Positions 42,271 to 52,421 of a DNA stretch of 64,000 bases are shown here, piece after piece (the first letter of the stretch is position 1; every line of letters starts with the position of its first letter). Location of the stretch: the NCBI RefSeq assembly GCF_024970185.1, contig NZ_CP103965.1:5165001-5229000 (forward strand), read 5' to 3'. The notes beneath the pieces are model-generated. The model made no database searches. It had not been told where the DNA came from and saw only the letters and a program-made list of their open reading frames with translations. Position numbers and translations under genes: made by a program. This DNA is from Pseudomonas sp. N3-W. Lineage in GTDB: Bacteria > Pseudomonadota > Gammaproteobacteria > Pseudomonadales > Pseudomonadaceae.

Positions 42271-42996
42271 ATGCTCGAGACCACAGCACTGCCACGGACT
42301 GCAACGCTGTCCCCGCCACTGGACACGCGGTATCACGTCGAAACGCCTGAAGGCGTCGACCTGCCGCTGCGCCCGGCCGGGTTGATGGTCCGTAGCCTGG
42401 CGTTCGCCATCGATCTCGGGATGCGCGGGCTGATCCTGAGCCTGCTGTTTATCATCCTGGCATTTCTCGGCAAGCTGGGGGTCGGGCTGGGCTCGATGCT
42501 GTTGTTCGTGGTGAGCTGGTGGTACATGGTGCTGTTCGAGGTGCTCAACCAGGGTCGCTCGCCCGGCAAGCAGTGGATGGGTCTGCGGGTGGTGCAGGAT
42601 GATGGCACCCCGGTTGGCTGGTCGGCCTCGCTGTTGCGCAACCTGCTGCGGGTGGTCGATTGGCTGCCGTTCGGCTACTTTCTCGGGGCAATCAGTTGCC
42701 TGCAACACCCCACCTTCAAACGCCTCGGCGACCTGGCCGCCGGCACGCTGGTGATCTACCGCGAGCGCCCGCTTGCCCGCCCCGACCTGCCCGATGCCGA
42801 ACCGCGACGCTCGCCTGTCGCCCTGACACTGACCGAGCAGCGCGCCATCCTTGGTTTTGCCGAGCGCCAGGGTCAACTCTCGCCAGCGCGGATCAACGAG
42901 CTGGCGTCCATTGTCGCACAACCTTTACACATCTCGGCGCCAAGGGCCGTGGCCGAACTCAATGGCATCGCCCGCGGCTTGCTGGGTCCCACATGA
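42271..42996 (+). CDS. RDD family membrane protein
   Basis: A 241-residue protein with an RDD domain (ARG in AGLMVRSLAFAIDLGMRG region, then several transmembrane helices and QGRSPGKQWMGLRVV). RDD proteins are small membrane proteins of mostly unknown function, sometimes transporters. The ATG at 42271 is used; a TTG two codons earlier is possible. It is the first gene of the six-gene operon with SpoIIM-like, DUF4129, DUF4350, MoxR and DUF58 genes, and ends 4 bp inside the next gene. Confidence 0.9.
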   Translation: MLETTALPRTATLSPPLDTRYHVETPEGVDLPLRPAGLMVRSLAFAIDLGMRGLILSLLFIILAFLGKLGVGLGSMLLFVVSWWYMVLFEVLNQGRSPGKQWMGLRVVQDDGTPVGWSASLLRNLLRVVDWLPFGYFLGAISCLQHPTFKRLGDLAAGTLVIYRERPLARPDLPDAEPRRSPVALTLTEQRAILGFAERQGQLSPARINELASIVAQPLHISAPRAVAELNGIARGLLGPT

Positions 42997-43970
42997 AGCA
43001 GAGTCTTTTCGAAAGTCGCCACAAAGCCGGATGGGAGCAATTCGCCCTGACTCTGGACCGTCTGGAACGTGGCAAAAATGCCTCTCGCGTCGCTACCTTT
43101 GCCAAAGACTATCGCCGACTCTGCCAACACCTGGCCCTCGCCCGGGAGCGTGGCTACAGCAGTTTCCTGGTGGATTCGCTGCAACAAATGGCGCTGCGCG
43201 GGCACCAACAGCTTTACCGGCATCGCAGCCGTTTGGGCGCTAACGCGCTGGCGTTCATCCTCGCCGGTTTCCCGCGACTGGTGCGTGAACAATGGCGCTT
43301 TGTGCTTGCCGCCGCCCTGCTGTTTTTCGGCAGTCTGATCGGTTTCGGCCTGCTGGTGTACCTGTTCCCGGACCTGATCTACAACCTCATCCCGGTCGAA
43401 CAGGTCAACGAGATGCAAAGCATGTACGACCCGGTCGCCGGTCATCTGGGGCGCACCGCCGAACGGGCAGCCAGTGAAAACTGGTTGATGTTCGGTTACT
43501 ACATCATGCATAACATCGGCATCGCCTTTCAGACCTTCGCCAGCGGTTTGCTGCTCGGTGTGGGCAGCGTGTTTTTCCTGCTGTACAACGGCCTGATGAT
43601 CGGTGCCGTGGCAGGGCACCTGACCCAGATTGGCTACGGGCAGACCTTCTGGTCTTTCGTGATCGGCCATGGCGCGTTCGAACTGAGCGCCATTGCCCTG
43701 TCCGGTGCGGCCGGCCTGCAACTGGGCTGGGCATTGATCGCGCCGGGGCGTCTGCCCAGAGGCGAGGCGTTGCTGCTGGCAGCACGAAAGAGCGTGCTGA
43801 TGATCTGCGGCGTCATGTTGTTTCTGCTGATGGCTGCGTTCATCGAAGCCTACTGGTCGTCCCTGACGACACCGGCTCCGATGACCAAGTACCTGGTCGG
43901 CGGCGCGCTCTGGTTGCTGGTAGCGGCCTATCTGATATTCGCCGGACGGGCCCGCCATGCGCGTGAGTGA
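42993..43970 (+). CDS. Stage II sporulation protein M family membrane protein (DUF95)
   Basis: A 325-residue protein with an N-terminal cytoplasmic region of about 95 residues and five or six transmembrane helices, with the conserved FGYYIMHNIGIAFQTFASG and IGHGAFELSAIALSGAAGLQLG segments of the SpoIIM/DUF95 family. The organism does not sporulate, so the role must be different. It overlaps RDD by 4 bp and the next gene by 14 bp. Confidence 0.88.
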   Translation: MKQSLFESRHKAGWEQFALTLDRLERGKNASRVATFAKDYRRLCQHLALARERGYSSFLVDSLQQMALRGHQQLYRHRSRLGANALAFILAGFPRLVREQWRFVLAAALLFFGSLIGFGLLVYLFPDLIYNLIPVEQVNEMQSMYDPVAGHLGRTAERAASENWLMFGYYIMHNIGIAFQTFASGLLLGVGSVFFLLYNGLMIGAVAGHLTQIGYGQTFWSFVIGHGAFELSAIALSGAAGLQLGWALIAPGRLPRGEALLLAARKSVLMICGVMLFLLMAAFIEAYWSSLTTPAPMTKYLVGGALWLLVAAYLIFAGRARHARE

Positions 43971-45501
43971 TGCCAGCGTGGTGATTCGCCCGCGCACAAC
44001 CTGGGAAGCCATGGACCTGGGGGTGCTGCTGAGCCAACGGCACCGTCGCCTGCTGATGACCAGTTGGGCCGTCGTGACCTTGCCGGTTTTCGCCCTGCTC
44101 AGCCTGATCCTTTGGGATTCGCCCTCCCTCGCCGTGTTCATTTTCTGGTGGCTGAAACCGGCATTCGAGCGACTGCCGCTATACATACTGTCCAAAACCC
44201 TGTTCGGTGAAACGCCCACCCTGAGACAAGCGCTGCGCCAATGGCCACAGCTGCTCAAGCCGCAACTGCTGGCCAGCCTGACCTGGCGGCGCCTGAGCCT
44301 GAGGCGCAGTTTCCTGATGCCGGTGGTGCAACTTGAAGGTCTTGACGGTCAACCGCGACAACAACGCTTGCACGCGTTGCTGCAACGCAATGCTGGCGCC
44401 GCGCAATGGCTGACGATCATCGGCGTGCATCTGGAGGCCGCGTTGTGGATCGGCTTGATGGTGCTGTTCTATATGCTCCTGCCGCAACAGATCGAAATCG
44501 ACTGGAGCTGGCAAACCCTGATTGCCGCCGCCGACCACGACTGGCGTTGGCTGGAACACTTGACCAACGCCCTCTACGCACTGGTGCTGGTGGTCTGGGA
44601 GCCGATCTACGTCGCCTGCGGTTTCAGCCTTTATCTGAACCGACGCACCGAACTTGAAGCCTGGGATATCGAACTGGTGTTCCGCCGCCTGCGCCAGCGC
44701 CTGAATGCCAGCGTCATTGCCCTGTTGCTGGCGGTGATCCTGTGGGTGCCCGCCACGCAAACGGTCTGGGCCAGCGAGTCGATCATTTCGCCGGACAGCC
44801 CGCGCCTGTTGGATCAACCGCTGACCAGCCAGGCTTCCCGGGACAGCATCAAGGCAATCCTCGATCAACCGCCGTTCAAGAACAAGGAGTCTGTCACCCG
44901 CTATCGTTTTGGTGACGAGGCGCCAGGCAGCAAATCCGCTGACGACAGCAAGGCACCTGGCTGGTTGACGGCCCTGCTCAGGCTGCTCGATAGCCAGCGT
45001 TTTGGCGCACTGGCCACGCTGCTGGAAGTACTGTTGTGGGGCGCGCTGATTGCAGGCGCCGGCTTGCTGATCTGGCGCTACCGGGACTGGTTGCAGGCGT
45101 TTGTCAGCCGTCGGCCGGCACTGCGGCGCAAGGCTGATCGCTCGATGCCAACGCAATTGTTCGGCCTGGATATCCATCATGAAAGCCTGCCTGCCGATGT
45201 CGCGGCGAGTGCTGAAATGCTCTGGCAGACCAACCCTCGCGAGGCCCTCGGGCTGCTGTATCGAGCCCTGCTAAGCCGTTTGCTGCATGATTTCAACCTG
45301 CCCTTGAAAGACGCTGACACCGAAGGCCAGGTACTGCAACGCATCGGCCAACTGCAACAACCTGCGTTGCTGGCGTTCAGTCAGAACCTGACTCGCCACT
45401 GGCAGAACATGGCCTACGGGCACCGCCTGCCGCCGGCACAATTGCAGCAGGAGTTGTGCGATGGCTGGCGAGCCCTGTTCAACCCGCAGGCTGCCCATTG
45501 A
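43957..45501 (+). CDS. DUF4129 domain membrane protein
   Basis: A 514-residue integral membrane protein with about six helices (residues 34-60, 150-170, 205-230, 260-280, 360-385), a periplasmic loop after ESIISPDS, and a C-terminal cytoplasmic DUF4129-like region (AEMLWQTNPREALGLLYRALLSRLLHDF, about residues 415-510). In other bacteria DUF4129 domains are linked to transglutaminase-like and MoxR-DUF58 systems. It is coupled to both neighbours, the next gene starting on its own stop (TTGA). Confidence 0.85.
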   Translation: MRVSDASVVIRPRTTWEAMDLGVLLSQRHRRLLMTSWAVVTLPVFALLSLILWDSPSLAVFIFWWLKPAFERLPLYILSKTLFGETPTLRQALRQWPQLLKPQLLASLTWRRLSLRRSFLMPVVQLEGLDGQPRQQRLHALLQRNAGAAQWLTIIGVHLEAALWIGLMVLFYMLLPQQIEIDWSWQTLIAAADHDWRWLEHLTNALYALVLVVWEPIYVACGFSLYLNRRTELEAWDIELVFRRLRQRLNASVIALLLAVILWVPATQTVWASESIISPDSPRLLDQPLTSQASRDSIKAILDQPPFKNKESVTRYRFGDEAPGSKSADDSKAPGWLTALLRLLDSQRFGALATLLEVLLWGALIAGAGLLIWRYRDWLQAFVSRRPALRRKADRSMPTQLFGLDIHHESLPADVAASAEMLWQTNPREALGLLYRALLSRLLHDFNLPLKDADTEGQVLQRIGQLQQPALLAFSQNLTRHWQNMAYGHRLPPAQLQQELCDGWRALFNPQAAH

Positions 45502-46661
45502 GCCGCCGTGGATGGCAGGCGCTCGGCGCGCTCTGTGCGGTGTTGTGCACTGCACTGTGTCTTTATCTGTATGTGAAAGCCACGCCTTATCAGGAAGTCA
45601 TTGATCACGGTGCCTCGCCCGAAGCCAGGGCCAACCCGTATCTGGCCGCAGAGCAGTTCTTGCGTAAACAGGGCCTGAGCGTGAACCATGCCAACAGCCT
45701 CGACGTGCTGCCCGGCATCGATCCACGCCAACACAGCCTCTTGTTGCTCGGGGATCGCTCAACCATGACGCCACGTCAGGTTGATCAGGTCCTGAACTGG
45801 ACCCGGGCCGGTGGCCGCCTGTTGTTCATTGCCGAAGCGCTGTGGGATGAAAAGACCGGCCAGAGTCAGGACCTGCTACTCGACCGCGTACAGCTGCATC
45901 AGGTTCTCAGCAAAAACCTCAAGGAGCCCCCGCCCGGCCTTGACGAAGACCCGTATCCAAAGCTGACCAAACTCTATCTGGAAGACGAAGACGCGCCGGC
46001 GTATATCGGCTTCGATACCGCCTTCCACCTCGAAGACCCGAAAAATCTCGCCCAGGCCTGGGCCAACAGCGCCAAGGCCACGCACATGATGCAACTGAAC
46101 CACGGCCTCGGTTCGATCACCGTGGTCACCGACGCCGACCTGTGGAAAGCACCGGCGATCGAACAATACGACAACGCCTGGCTGCTCTGGTATTTGAGCG
46201 CGGATACCAGCGTGACGCTCCTGTACAACACCCATCACGACTCACTGCTGACCTTGCTGGCGCGCTATTTCCCACAAGCGCTGCTGGCATTGATTGCGCT
46301 GATCGGCCTCGCTGGCTGGCATTTCGCAGTGCGCCACGGCCCAGTGCTGGCACCGGCGCCTGGCGCACGCCGAGAGCTGCGGGAACATCTGCGCGCCACT
46401 GCCGATTTCATGCTGCGCCACACCGGGCACAGCAGCCTGTTGCAGGCCTTGCAGCAAGACGTCCTGCGTCGTGCACGACACCGTCACCCCGGTTTCGAAC
46501 AACTGCCGGTTGCCGAACAATGGCTGGTGCTCGCGCGCCTGACCCGGCAACCCACCCGCGCCATCAGCCAGGCCCTGAGCCCGCGTACGAAACAGCGGCT
46601 CTCCAGCGCTGAATTCAGCCGCCAGGTCGCCCGTCTGCAAACCTTGAGGAACGCCTTATGA
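45498..46661 (+). CDS. DUF4350 domain protein
   Basis: A 387-residue protein with one transmembrane helix at about residues 8-24, a DUF4350-like domain facing the periplasm (NPYLAAEQFLRKQGLSVNHA, HSLLLLGDRSTMTPRQVDQVLNWTRAGGRLLFIAEAL), a second helix near 260-280, and a cytoplasmic C-terminus. The start is probably TTG at 45498 overlapping the DUF4129 stop as TTGA, which gives one-base re-initiation. It overlaps moxR by 4 bp. Confidence 0.82.
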   Translation: MSRRGWQALGALCAVLCTALCLYLYVKATPYQEVIDHGASPEARANPYLAAEQFLRKQGLSVNHANSLDVLPGIDPRQHSLLLLGDRSTMTPRQVDQVLNWTRAGGRLLFIAEALWDEKTGQSQDLLLDRVQLHQVLSKNLKEPPPGLDEDPYPKLTKLYLEDEDAPAYIGFDTAFHLEDPKNLAQAWANSAKATHMMQLNHGLGSITVVTDADLWKAPAIEQYDNAWLLWYLSADTSVTLLYNTHHDSLLTLLARYFPQALLALIALIGLAGWHFAVRHGPVLAPAPGARRELREHLRATADFMLRHTGHSSLLQALQQDVLRRARHRHPGFEQLPVAEQWLVLARLTRQPTRAISQALSPRTKQRLSSAEFSRQVARLQTLRNAL

Positions 46662-47656
46662 CCGAGATCGAGCCCGGCACCCCGAGCCACGTCGCCCAGC
46701 AACGTCAGCGTGCCAGCCAGTTGGCACAAGCGGTGCGAAGCGAATTGCAAAAAGCTGTCATCGGCCAGGACATCGTGATCGATGACGTACTCACCGCGTT
46801 GATTGCCGGTGGTCATGTGCTGCTCGAAGGCGTACCGGGGCTGGGTAAAACCCTGCTGGTACGCGCCCTCGCCCGGTGCTTTGGTGGCGAGTTCGCACGC
46901 ATCCAGTTCACCCCGGACCTGATGCCCAGCGATGTCACCGGGCACGCGGTGTACGACCTGCAAACCGAGCAGTTCAAGTTGCGCAAAGGCCCGCTGTTCA
47001 CCAACCTGCTGCTGGCCGATGAAATCAACCGCGCCCCGGCAAAAACCCAGGCCGCGCTGCTTGAAGCCATGCAGGAGCGGCAAGTCACCCTCGAAGGCCG
47101 CGCCCTGCCGATTGCGCAACCGTTCATGGTACTCGCCACGCAAAACCCCATCGAACAGGAAGGCACCTATCCCCTGCCGGAAGCCGAACTCGACCGGTTC
47201 ATGCTCAAGGTGCGCATGGACTATCCGGACGCTGAGCAAGAGCGGGACATGGTCCGTCAGGTCACCCGCTCGACCCGCGCCGACATGCTCGATGTGCAGC
47301 CACTGCGCACGGTATTGCAGGCCAAGGACGTACTTGCGCTACAGCGTATAGCCAGTGACTTGCCGCTGGACGAACAGGTGCTCGACTACGCCATCCGCCT
47401 GGCCCGTGCTACCCGCAGCTGGCCTGGTTTGACCCTTGGCGCCGGGCCTCGCGCCTCCATTGCGCTGGTGCGCTGCGCCCGGGCGCGGGCACTGTTGCGT
47501 GGTGGCGAGTTCGTGGTCCCGGATGACATCAAGGGCTGCGCCCTGGCGGTGCTGCGCCACCGGGTACGCATCGCCCCGCAGCTGGATATTGAAGGGCTGG
47601 AGGTGGATCAGGTGCTTGGCCAAATGCTTGATCAAGTCCTGGCGCCGCGAATTTGA
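46658..47656 (+). CDS. MoxR family AAA+ ATPase
   Basis: A 332-residue AAA+ ATPase of the MoxR family, which act as chaperones in assembling or activating partners. Walker A is GVPGLGKT, Walker B is LLLADEINRAPAKTQ, and sensor 1 lies in VLATQNPIEQEGTYPLPEAELDRF. It overlaps DUF4350 by 4 bp and the DUF58 gene by 4 bp (TTGA). Confidence 0.93.
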   Translation: MTEIEPGTPSHVAQQRQRASQLAQAVRSELQKAVIGQDIVIDDVLTALIAGGHVLLEGVPGLGKTLLVRALARCFGGEFARIQFTPDLMPSDVTGHAVYDLQTEQFKLRKGPLFTNLLLADEINRAPAKTQAALLEAMQERQVTLEGRALPIAQPFMVLATQNPIEQEGTYPLPEAELDRFMLKVRMDYPDAEQERDMVRQVTRSTRADMLDVQPLRTVLQAKDVLALQRIASDLPLDEQVLDYAIRLARATRSWPGLTLGAGPRASIALVRCARARALLRGGEFVVPDDIKGCALAVLRHRVRIAPQLDIEGLEVDQVLGQMLDQVLAPRI

Positions 47657-48984
47657 GACCCTCTCGCCTGCTGCTGATCTGGCTCGCAGTGCTGCTGGGC
47701 CTGGACATTCTATTGGGCGCTACGCGCGCGCTCGGGTTCGAGGTGCCGCAAAACCTGCAATCCATCAGTTGGGGATTGCTGCTGGCGCTGCTGGTGTTGA
47801 GCCTGCTTGACGCCGTGCGCCTCAAGCGCCTGCCTTCGCCGCGCCTGAAACGGCAGATGCCCGGCAGCCTCGCGCTCGGGCGCTGGAGCGAAATACGACT
47901 GGAGATCGAACACGACTTCACGCAACCGCTGGAGGTGCGGCTGTTCGATCATCTACCTGGTGGCCTGAGCTTCGAACATCAACCCATCTCGGTCGAGCTG
48001 ACACCTGGACGACACAGCCAGATCAGCTACCGACTGCGCCCGCTCAAACGTGGCCACTTCAGTTTTGAACGCAGTGAAATCAACCTGCCGAGCCCGTTGG
48101 GCCTGTGGTCCGACAAACGCTTGCTGAACGTGCCGGACCATACCCGCGTCTACCCGGACTTTGCCCGCCTCTACGACAGCCAGTTGCTGGCGGTGGATAA
48201 CTGGCTCAGCCAACTTGGCGTCCGCCAGCACCAAAGGCGCGGCCAGGGACTGGAGTTTCATCAGCTACGCGAATTTCGCGAAGGCGACAGCCTGCGTCAG
48301 ATCGACTGGAAAGCCACCGCCCGCCAACGCACGCCAATTGCCCGGGAGTATCAGGACGAGCGCGACCAGCAGATCATTTTCATGCTCGATTGCGGCCGAC
48401 GAATGCGCAGCCAGGACGATGAACTCAGCCATTTCGACCACGCGCTCAACGCCTGCCTGCTGCTCAGCCATGTCGCCCTGCGCCAGGGTGATGCGGTGGG
48501 CCTGAGCACTTTCGCCACGGATCAACCGCGCTACCTGGCACCGGTCAAAGGTGCAAACCAGCTCAAGGTATTACTCAATAGCGTCTACGACCTGGACAGC
48601 AGTCATCACCCCGCCGATTACCAGGCCGCTGCCAACCACCTATTGGTTCGGCAAAAGCGTCGCAGCCTGGTGGTACTGGTCACCAACCTGCGCGATGAAG
48701 ACGATGAAGAACTGCTCGACGCGGTCAATCGCATGAGCCGCCAACACCGGGTACTGGTCGCCAGCCTGCGCGAAGACGTACTCGACAGCCTGCGCCAGGC
48801 CCCGGTGCAAACCTTGTCTGAGGCACTGGACTACTGCGGGACCGTGGACTACCTGAACGTACGCAACGAACTCCATGAACGGATGAGTGCTCATGGCGTG
48901 GCAGTGTTGGATGCCCGTCCTGATGAATTAGGGGCAAAGCTGGTGACGCAGTATTTGAGCTGGAAGAAGGCCGGTGAGCTTTAA
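47653..48984 (+). CDS. DUF58 domain protein
   Basis: A 443-residue protein with two N-terminal transmembrane helices (about residues 4-20 and 34-50), an Ig-like beta region, and a DUF58 domain containing the LEFHQLREFREGDSLRQIDWKATARQ stretch and a von Willebrand A-like part (IIFMLDCGRRM, with DxGxx). DUF58 proteins pair with MoxR ATPases. The start is TTG at 47653, overlapping the MoxR stop. It ends the operon, 9 bp before a convergent small gene. Confidence 0.9.
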   Translation: MRPSRLLLIWLAVLLGLDILLGATRALGFEVPQNLQSISWGLLLALLVLSLLDAVRLKRLPSPRLKRQMPGSLALGRWSEIRLEIEHDFTQPLEVRLFDHLPGGLSFEHQPISVELTPGRHSQISYRLRPLKRGHFSFERSEINLPSPLGLWSDKRLLNVPDHTRVYPDFARLYDSQLLAVDNWLSQLGVRQHQRRGQGLEFHQLREFREGDSLRQIDWKATARQRTPIAREYQDERDQQIIFMLDCGRRMRSQDDELSHFDHALNACLLLSHVALRQGDAVGLSTFATDQPRYLAPVKGANQLKVLLNSVYDLDSSHHPADYQAAANHLLVRQKRRSLVVLVTNLRDEDDEELLDAVNRMSRQHRVLVASLREDVLDSLRQAPVQTLSEALDYCGTVDYLNVRNELHERMSAHGVAVLDARPDELGAKLVTQYLSWKKAGEL

Positions 48985-48993
48985 CTGCTGAGA

Positions 48994-49305
48994 TTAGTAC
49001 GGGAAGACCAAAAAGTTGCGAGGCGCAGAAAGCTCTGACCGGCTGTCGTCGTTGGTCTGACGAGCCACCAAAAAGTGAGGCCCCTGAGTCAGCCCCCCGA
49101 AAACCACCTCCCAATGGTTCTGGTCATTTACATTCAATACCTTCACCTCTTCAAAGCTTTCGTCATCCGTCTTCCTGAGAATCACTTCGACGTGGGTGGC
49201 GTCTTTTTTACAACTACCCTTGACGAGAGTTTCACGGTCTCTGATTACTTTATTCTCCGGCGGGATAGTGATGGCAGGTGGCGGCAGTTGTTGTTCGCTA
49301 GTCAT
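48994..49305 (-). CDS. Stand-alone bacterial Ig-like domain protein
   Basis: A 103-residue protein that looks like a single Ig-like repeat (ENKVIRDRETLVKGSC..., HWEVVFGGLTQGPHFLVARQTNDDSRSEL). Such repeats usually come in long arrays in adhesins. No signal peptide is seen. The ATG at 49305 has GGGAG 8 bases upstream; an ATG at 49326 is less well placed. The role is unknown. Confidence 0.7.
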   Translation of the reverse strand: MTSEQQLPPPAITIPPENKVIRDRETLVKGSCKKDATHVEVILRKTDDESFEEVKVLNVNDQNHWEVVFGGLTQGPHFLVARQTNDDSRSELSAPRNFLVFPY

Positions 49306-49635
49306 GGATTGATCTCCCTTACTCATCGGAGTCGATGAGGTTCCTGCACATTCAATCCGGCTCAGCGCCCCGTGCCTACCTGTGATAAATGACAGTCCAG
49401 ACGAACGGTAACCTGCCATTCAAACTGGCGATGGTGCTCTATCCGTTGAGTGAGTTGGGTCTGCTGCGGGCGGATAAGACGCTTGAGCGCGAACTGGCGA
49501 TGGACGCAGGTTTGCGTTCAAACCCGATCAGGTTTTGCTCGCATCAAGGCCTTCGCGAGCAGGCTCGCTCCCACATTGAAAGGCGTTTCTTTGTGAGAGC
49601 CCGGTGGCGATGGTGGCATCAAACACAAGTTTCCT
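49306..49635. other. Intergenic stretch with one REP, no gene seen
   Basis: Open frames at 49389-49667 run through a REP and into a gene, and lack homology. The REP copy is given separately. Confidence 0.45.
49550..49576 (+). repeat. Single REP copy
   Basis: CCTTCGCGAGCAGGCTCGCT followed by CCCACATT. No mirror copy lies nearby. Confidence 0.8.
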
Positions 49636-49995
49636 TCAGGCCGAAGCAGGCAACGACTGAAAGCTGAAGTACTGCCGCAACGCCGCCACCAGCTGCCCAT
49701 ACTCCGGCGATGCCCGTTGCAGGCTGAATCCGGCGTCATAGTGCTTGGGGGTGGCGTCTTCATGGCACCACAGACAGCTCGCCCGCAAATCAATGACCTG
49801 AAAACAGCCGTCGCTGGCCGGGATTTTCAGACGCAAGTCAAAGTCAGCACCTACCATCATCGGCAACTGGCTGATGAGCATCAGCCCGTCTTCGGACAGG
49901 TTGCCCAGGAAGCCGATGGGTTTGTCGGTGATGCTGTTGAACACTTTCAGAAAATACGGCAGTTGATGCCGCTCGATCCGGCGGTCAGTAAACAT
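49636..49995 (-). CDS. PilZ domain protein
   Basis: A 119-residue cyclic di-GMP receptor-type protein. It keeps both ligand motifs: RRIER (RxxxR) near residue 4 and NLSEDG ([D/N]xSxxG) near residue 30. The ATG at 49995 (MFTDRRIERH) puts the RxxxR at the N-terminus as in related proteins; a longer frame upstream to 50160 is possible but does not look coding. Confidence 0.82.
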   Translation of the reverse strand: MFTDRRIERHQLPYFLKVFNSITDKPIGFLGNLSEDGLMLISQLPMMVGADFDLRLKIPASDGCFQVIDLRASCLWCHEDATPKHYDAGFSLQRASPEYGQLVAALRQYFSFQSLPASA

Positions 49996-50220
49996 GCTGA
50001 ATTCGCTACGCAAGGTCCTTAAGCAGGACCGCACTAATGCTTCGGAACGCGCCTCTGCGGACACGCTCTCCCCGTTCCCGGTGCGACATTCGATCAATCG
50101 CTGCCGCTTATCGCCGCCAGTCACAGGTGTCACGCCAGTGTAGAGGGGAGGCTCCAACACCGGATCATTCGACTATAGCTCACCGCCAACGCTCGGCCAG
50201 GCTTTAAATGATAACTGCCA

Positions 50221-50595
50221 TCAGAATTGCGTCGGACGGGCCACCGCAGTCGCGCGCGGCGGGTAATGCCCCAGGCTCTGCAGGGTTTCCAGGCGGGCAC
50301 GAGCGCGGTAGGCGTATTCGCTTTGCGGGTAGGACGCGATGATGAATTGGTAGGTCTGGGCAGCGTCGATATACAGCTTCTGTCGTTCCAGACACTGGCC
50401 GCGCATCATTGACACCTCCGGCCATACATAAGGCCTTGCACGGCTGTCGCGCTCGACCTTGGACAGCTCGAGCATCACCTGCTCGCAATTGCCACGGTCA
50501 TAGGCACTGTAGGCGTTATTCAAATGATGGTTCATCGACCAACGGGTGCAGCCCACAACACTGAGGGCAAGGACGGCAATGAGCGCGAATCGCAT
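50221..50595 (-). CDS. Tetratricopeptide-like lipoprotein
   Basis: A 124-residue lipoprotein with a signal peptide and lipobox VVGC (Cys16). The mature part is a short TPR-like helical repeat (NNAYSAYDRGNCEQVMLELSKVE and AQTYQFIIASYPQSEYAYRARARLE). It is likely to be in the outer membrane. The partner is unknown. The ribosome site is AGGAG, 8 bases upstream. Confidence 0.82.
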   Translation of the reverse strand: MRFALIAVLALSVVGCTRWSMNHHLNNAYSAYDRGNCEQVMLELSKVERDSRARPYVWPEVSMMRGQCLERQKLYIDAAQTYQFIIASYPQSEYAYRARARLETLQSLGHYPPRATAVARPTQF

Positions 50596-50665
50596 GGGGG
50601 TTCTCCTGTCTTGAGCTCTGTATCGACCCGTTGCGCAAAATCTTCAGGCTGGCGGTCAGCAAAAA

Positions 50666-50702
50666 TGTTCGTTTAAAGATATAAAAGTAGTGCAAACGAA
50701 CA
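50666..50702 (+). promoter_or_regulatory. Inverted repeat around a -10 upstream of pyruvate kinase
   Basis: TGTTCGTTT (50666-50674) and AAACGAACA (50694-50702) are perfect 9-bp inverse copies, separated by 19 bp that contain a TATAAA (50680-50685). This arrangement looks like an operator that overlaps the pyruvate kinase core promoter. The -35 is weak. I do not recognise the regulator. Confidence 0.5.
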
Positions 50703-50761
50703 ATGACTACAGACACGGAGCATAGTAGCCTCACTCAGCGCTTGAACTCAGGAGTCTTTGC

Positions 50762-52213
<1,452 letters not shown>

Positions 52214-52233
52214 ATGACCGGCGGCTGAAAAAC

Positions 52234-52266
52234 AAAAGCCCCGCCATGTGAATGGCGGGGCTTTTT
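52234..52266 (+). terminator. Terminator of pyruvate kinase gene
   Basis: AAAGCCCCGCCAT and ATGGCGGGGCTTT enclose a 4-base loop and are followed by TTGC. The stem is 13 bp. Confidence 0.93.
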
Positions 52267-52304
52267 GCTTTCTGATCCTGAAGCTGTGTTGTCAGGGCTG
52301 GCGC

Positions 52305-52397
52305 CATCGCGAGCAAGCTCGCTCCCACAGGTTATGTGGTGAATACATAATCTGAGCACAGCCCAGATCAACCGTGGGAGCGAGCCTGCTCGTGAAG
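52305..52397. repeat. REPIN (inverted REP pair)
   Basis: ATCGCGAGCAAGCTCGCTCC at the left and GTGGGAGCGAGCCTGCTCGT at the right enclose about 45 bp between the pyruvate kinase terminator and the enoyl-CoA hydratase gene. Confidence 0.88.
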
Positions 52398-52421
52398 AAG
52401 CCCGCCTAATCACCACAAAGC

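Noticed and set aside
43018..43243. Sporulation gene as a sign of a spore former
   Set aside because: The SpoIIM/DUF95 name comes from Bacillus; the gene here is in a MoxR operon of a gammaproteobacterium with no other sporulation genes.
49389..49667. A 92-codon frame on the plus strand
   Set aside because: It runs through a REP copy and into the PilZ gene from the wrong strand.
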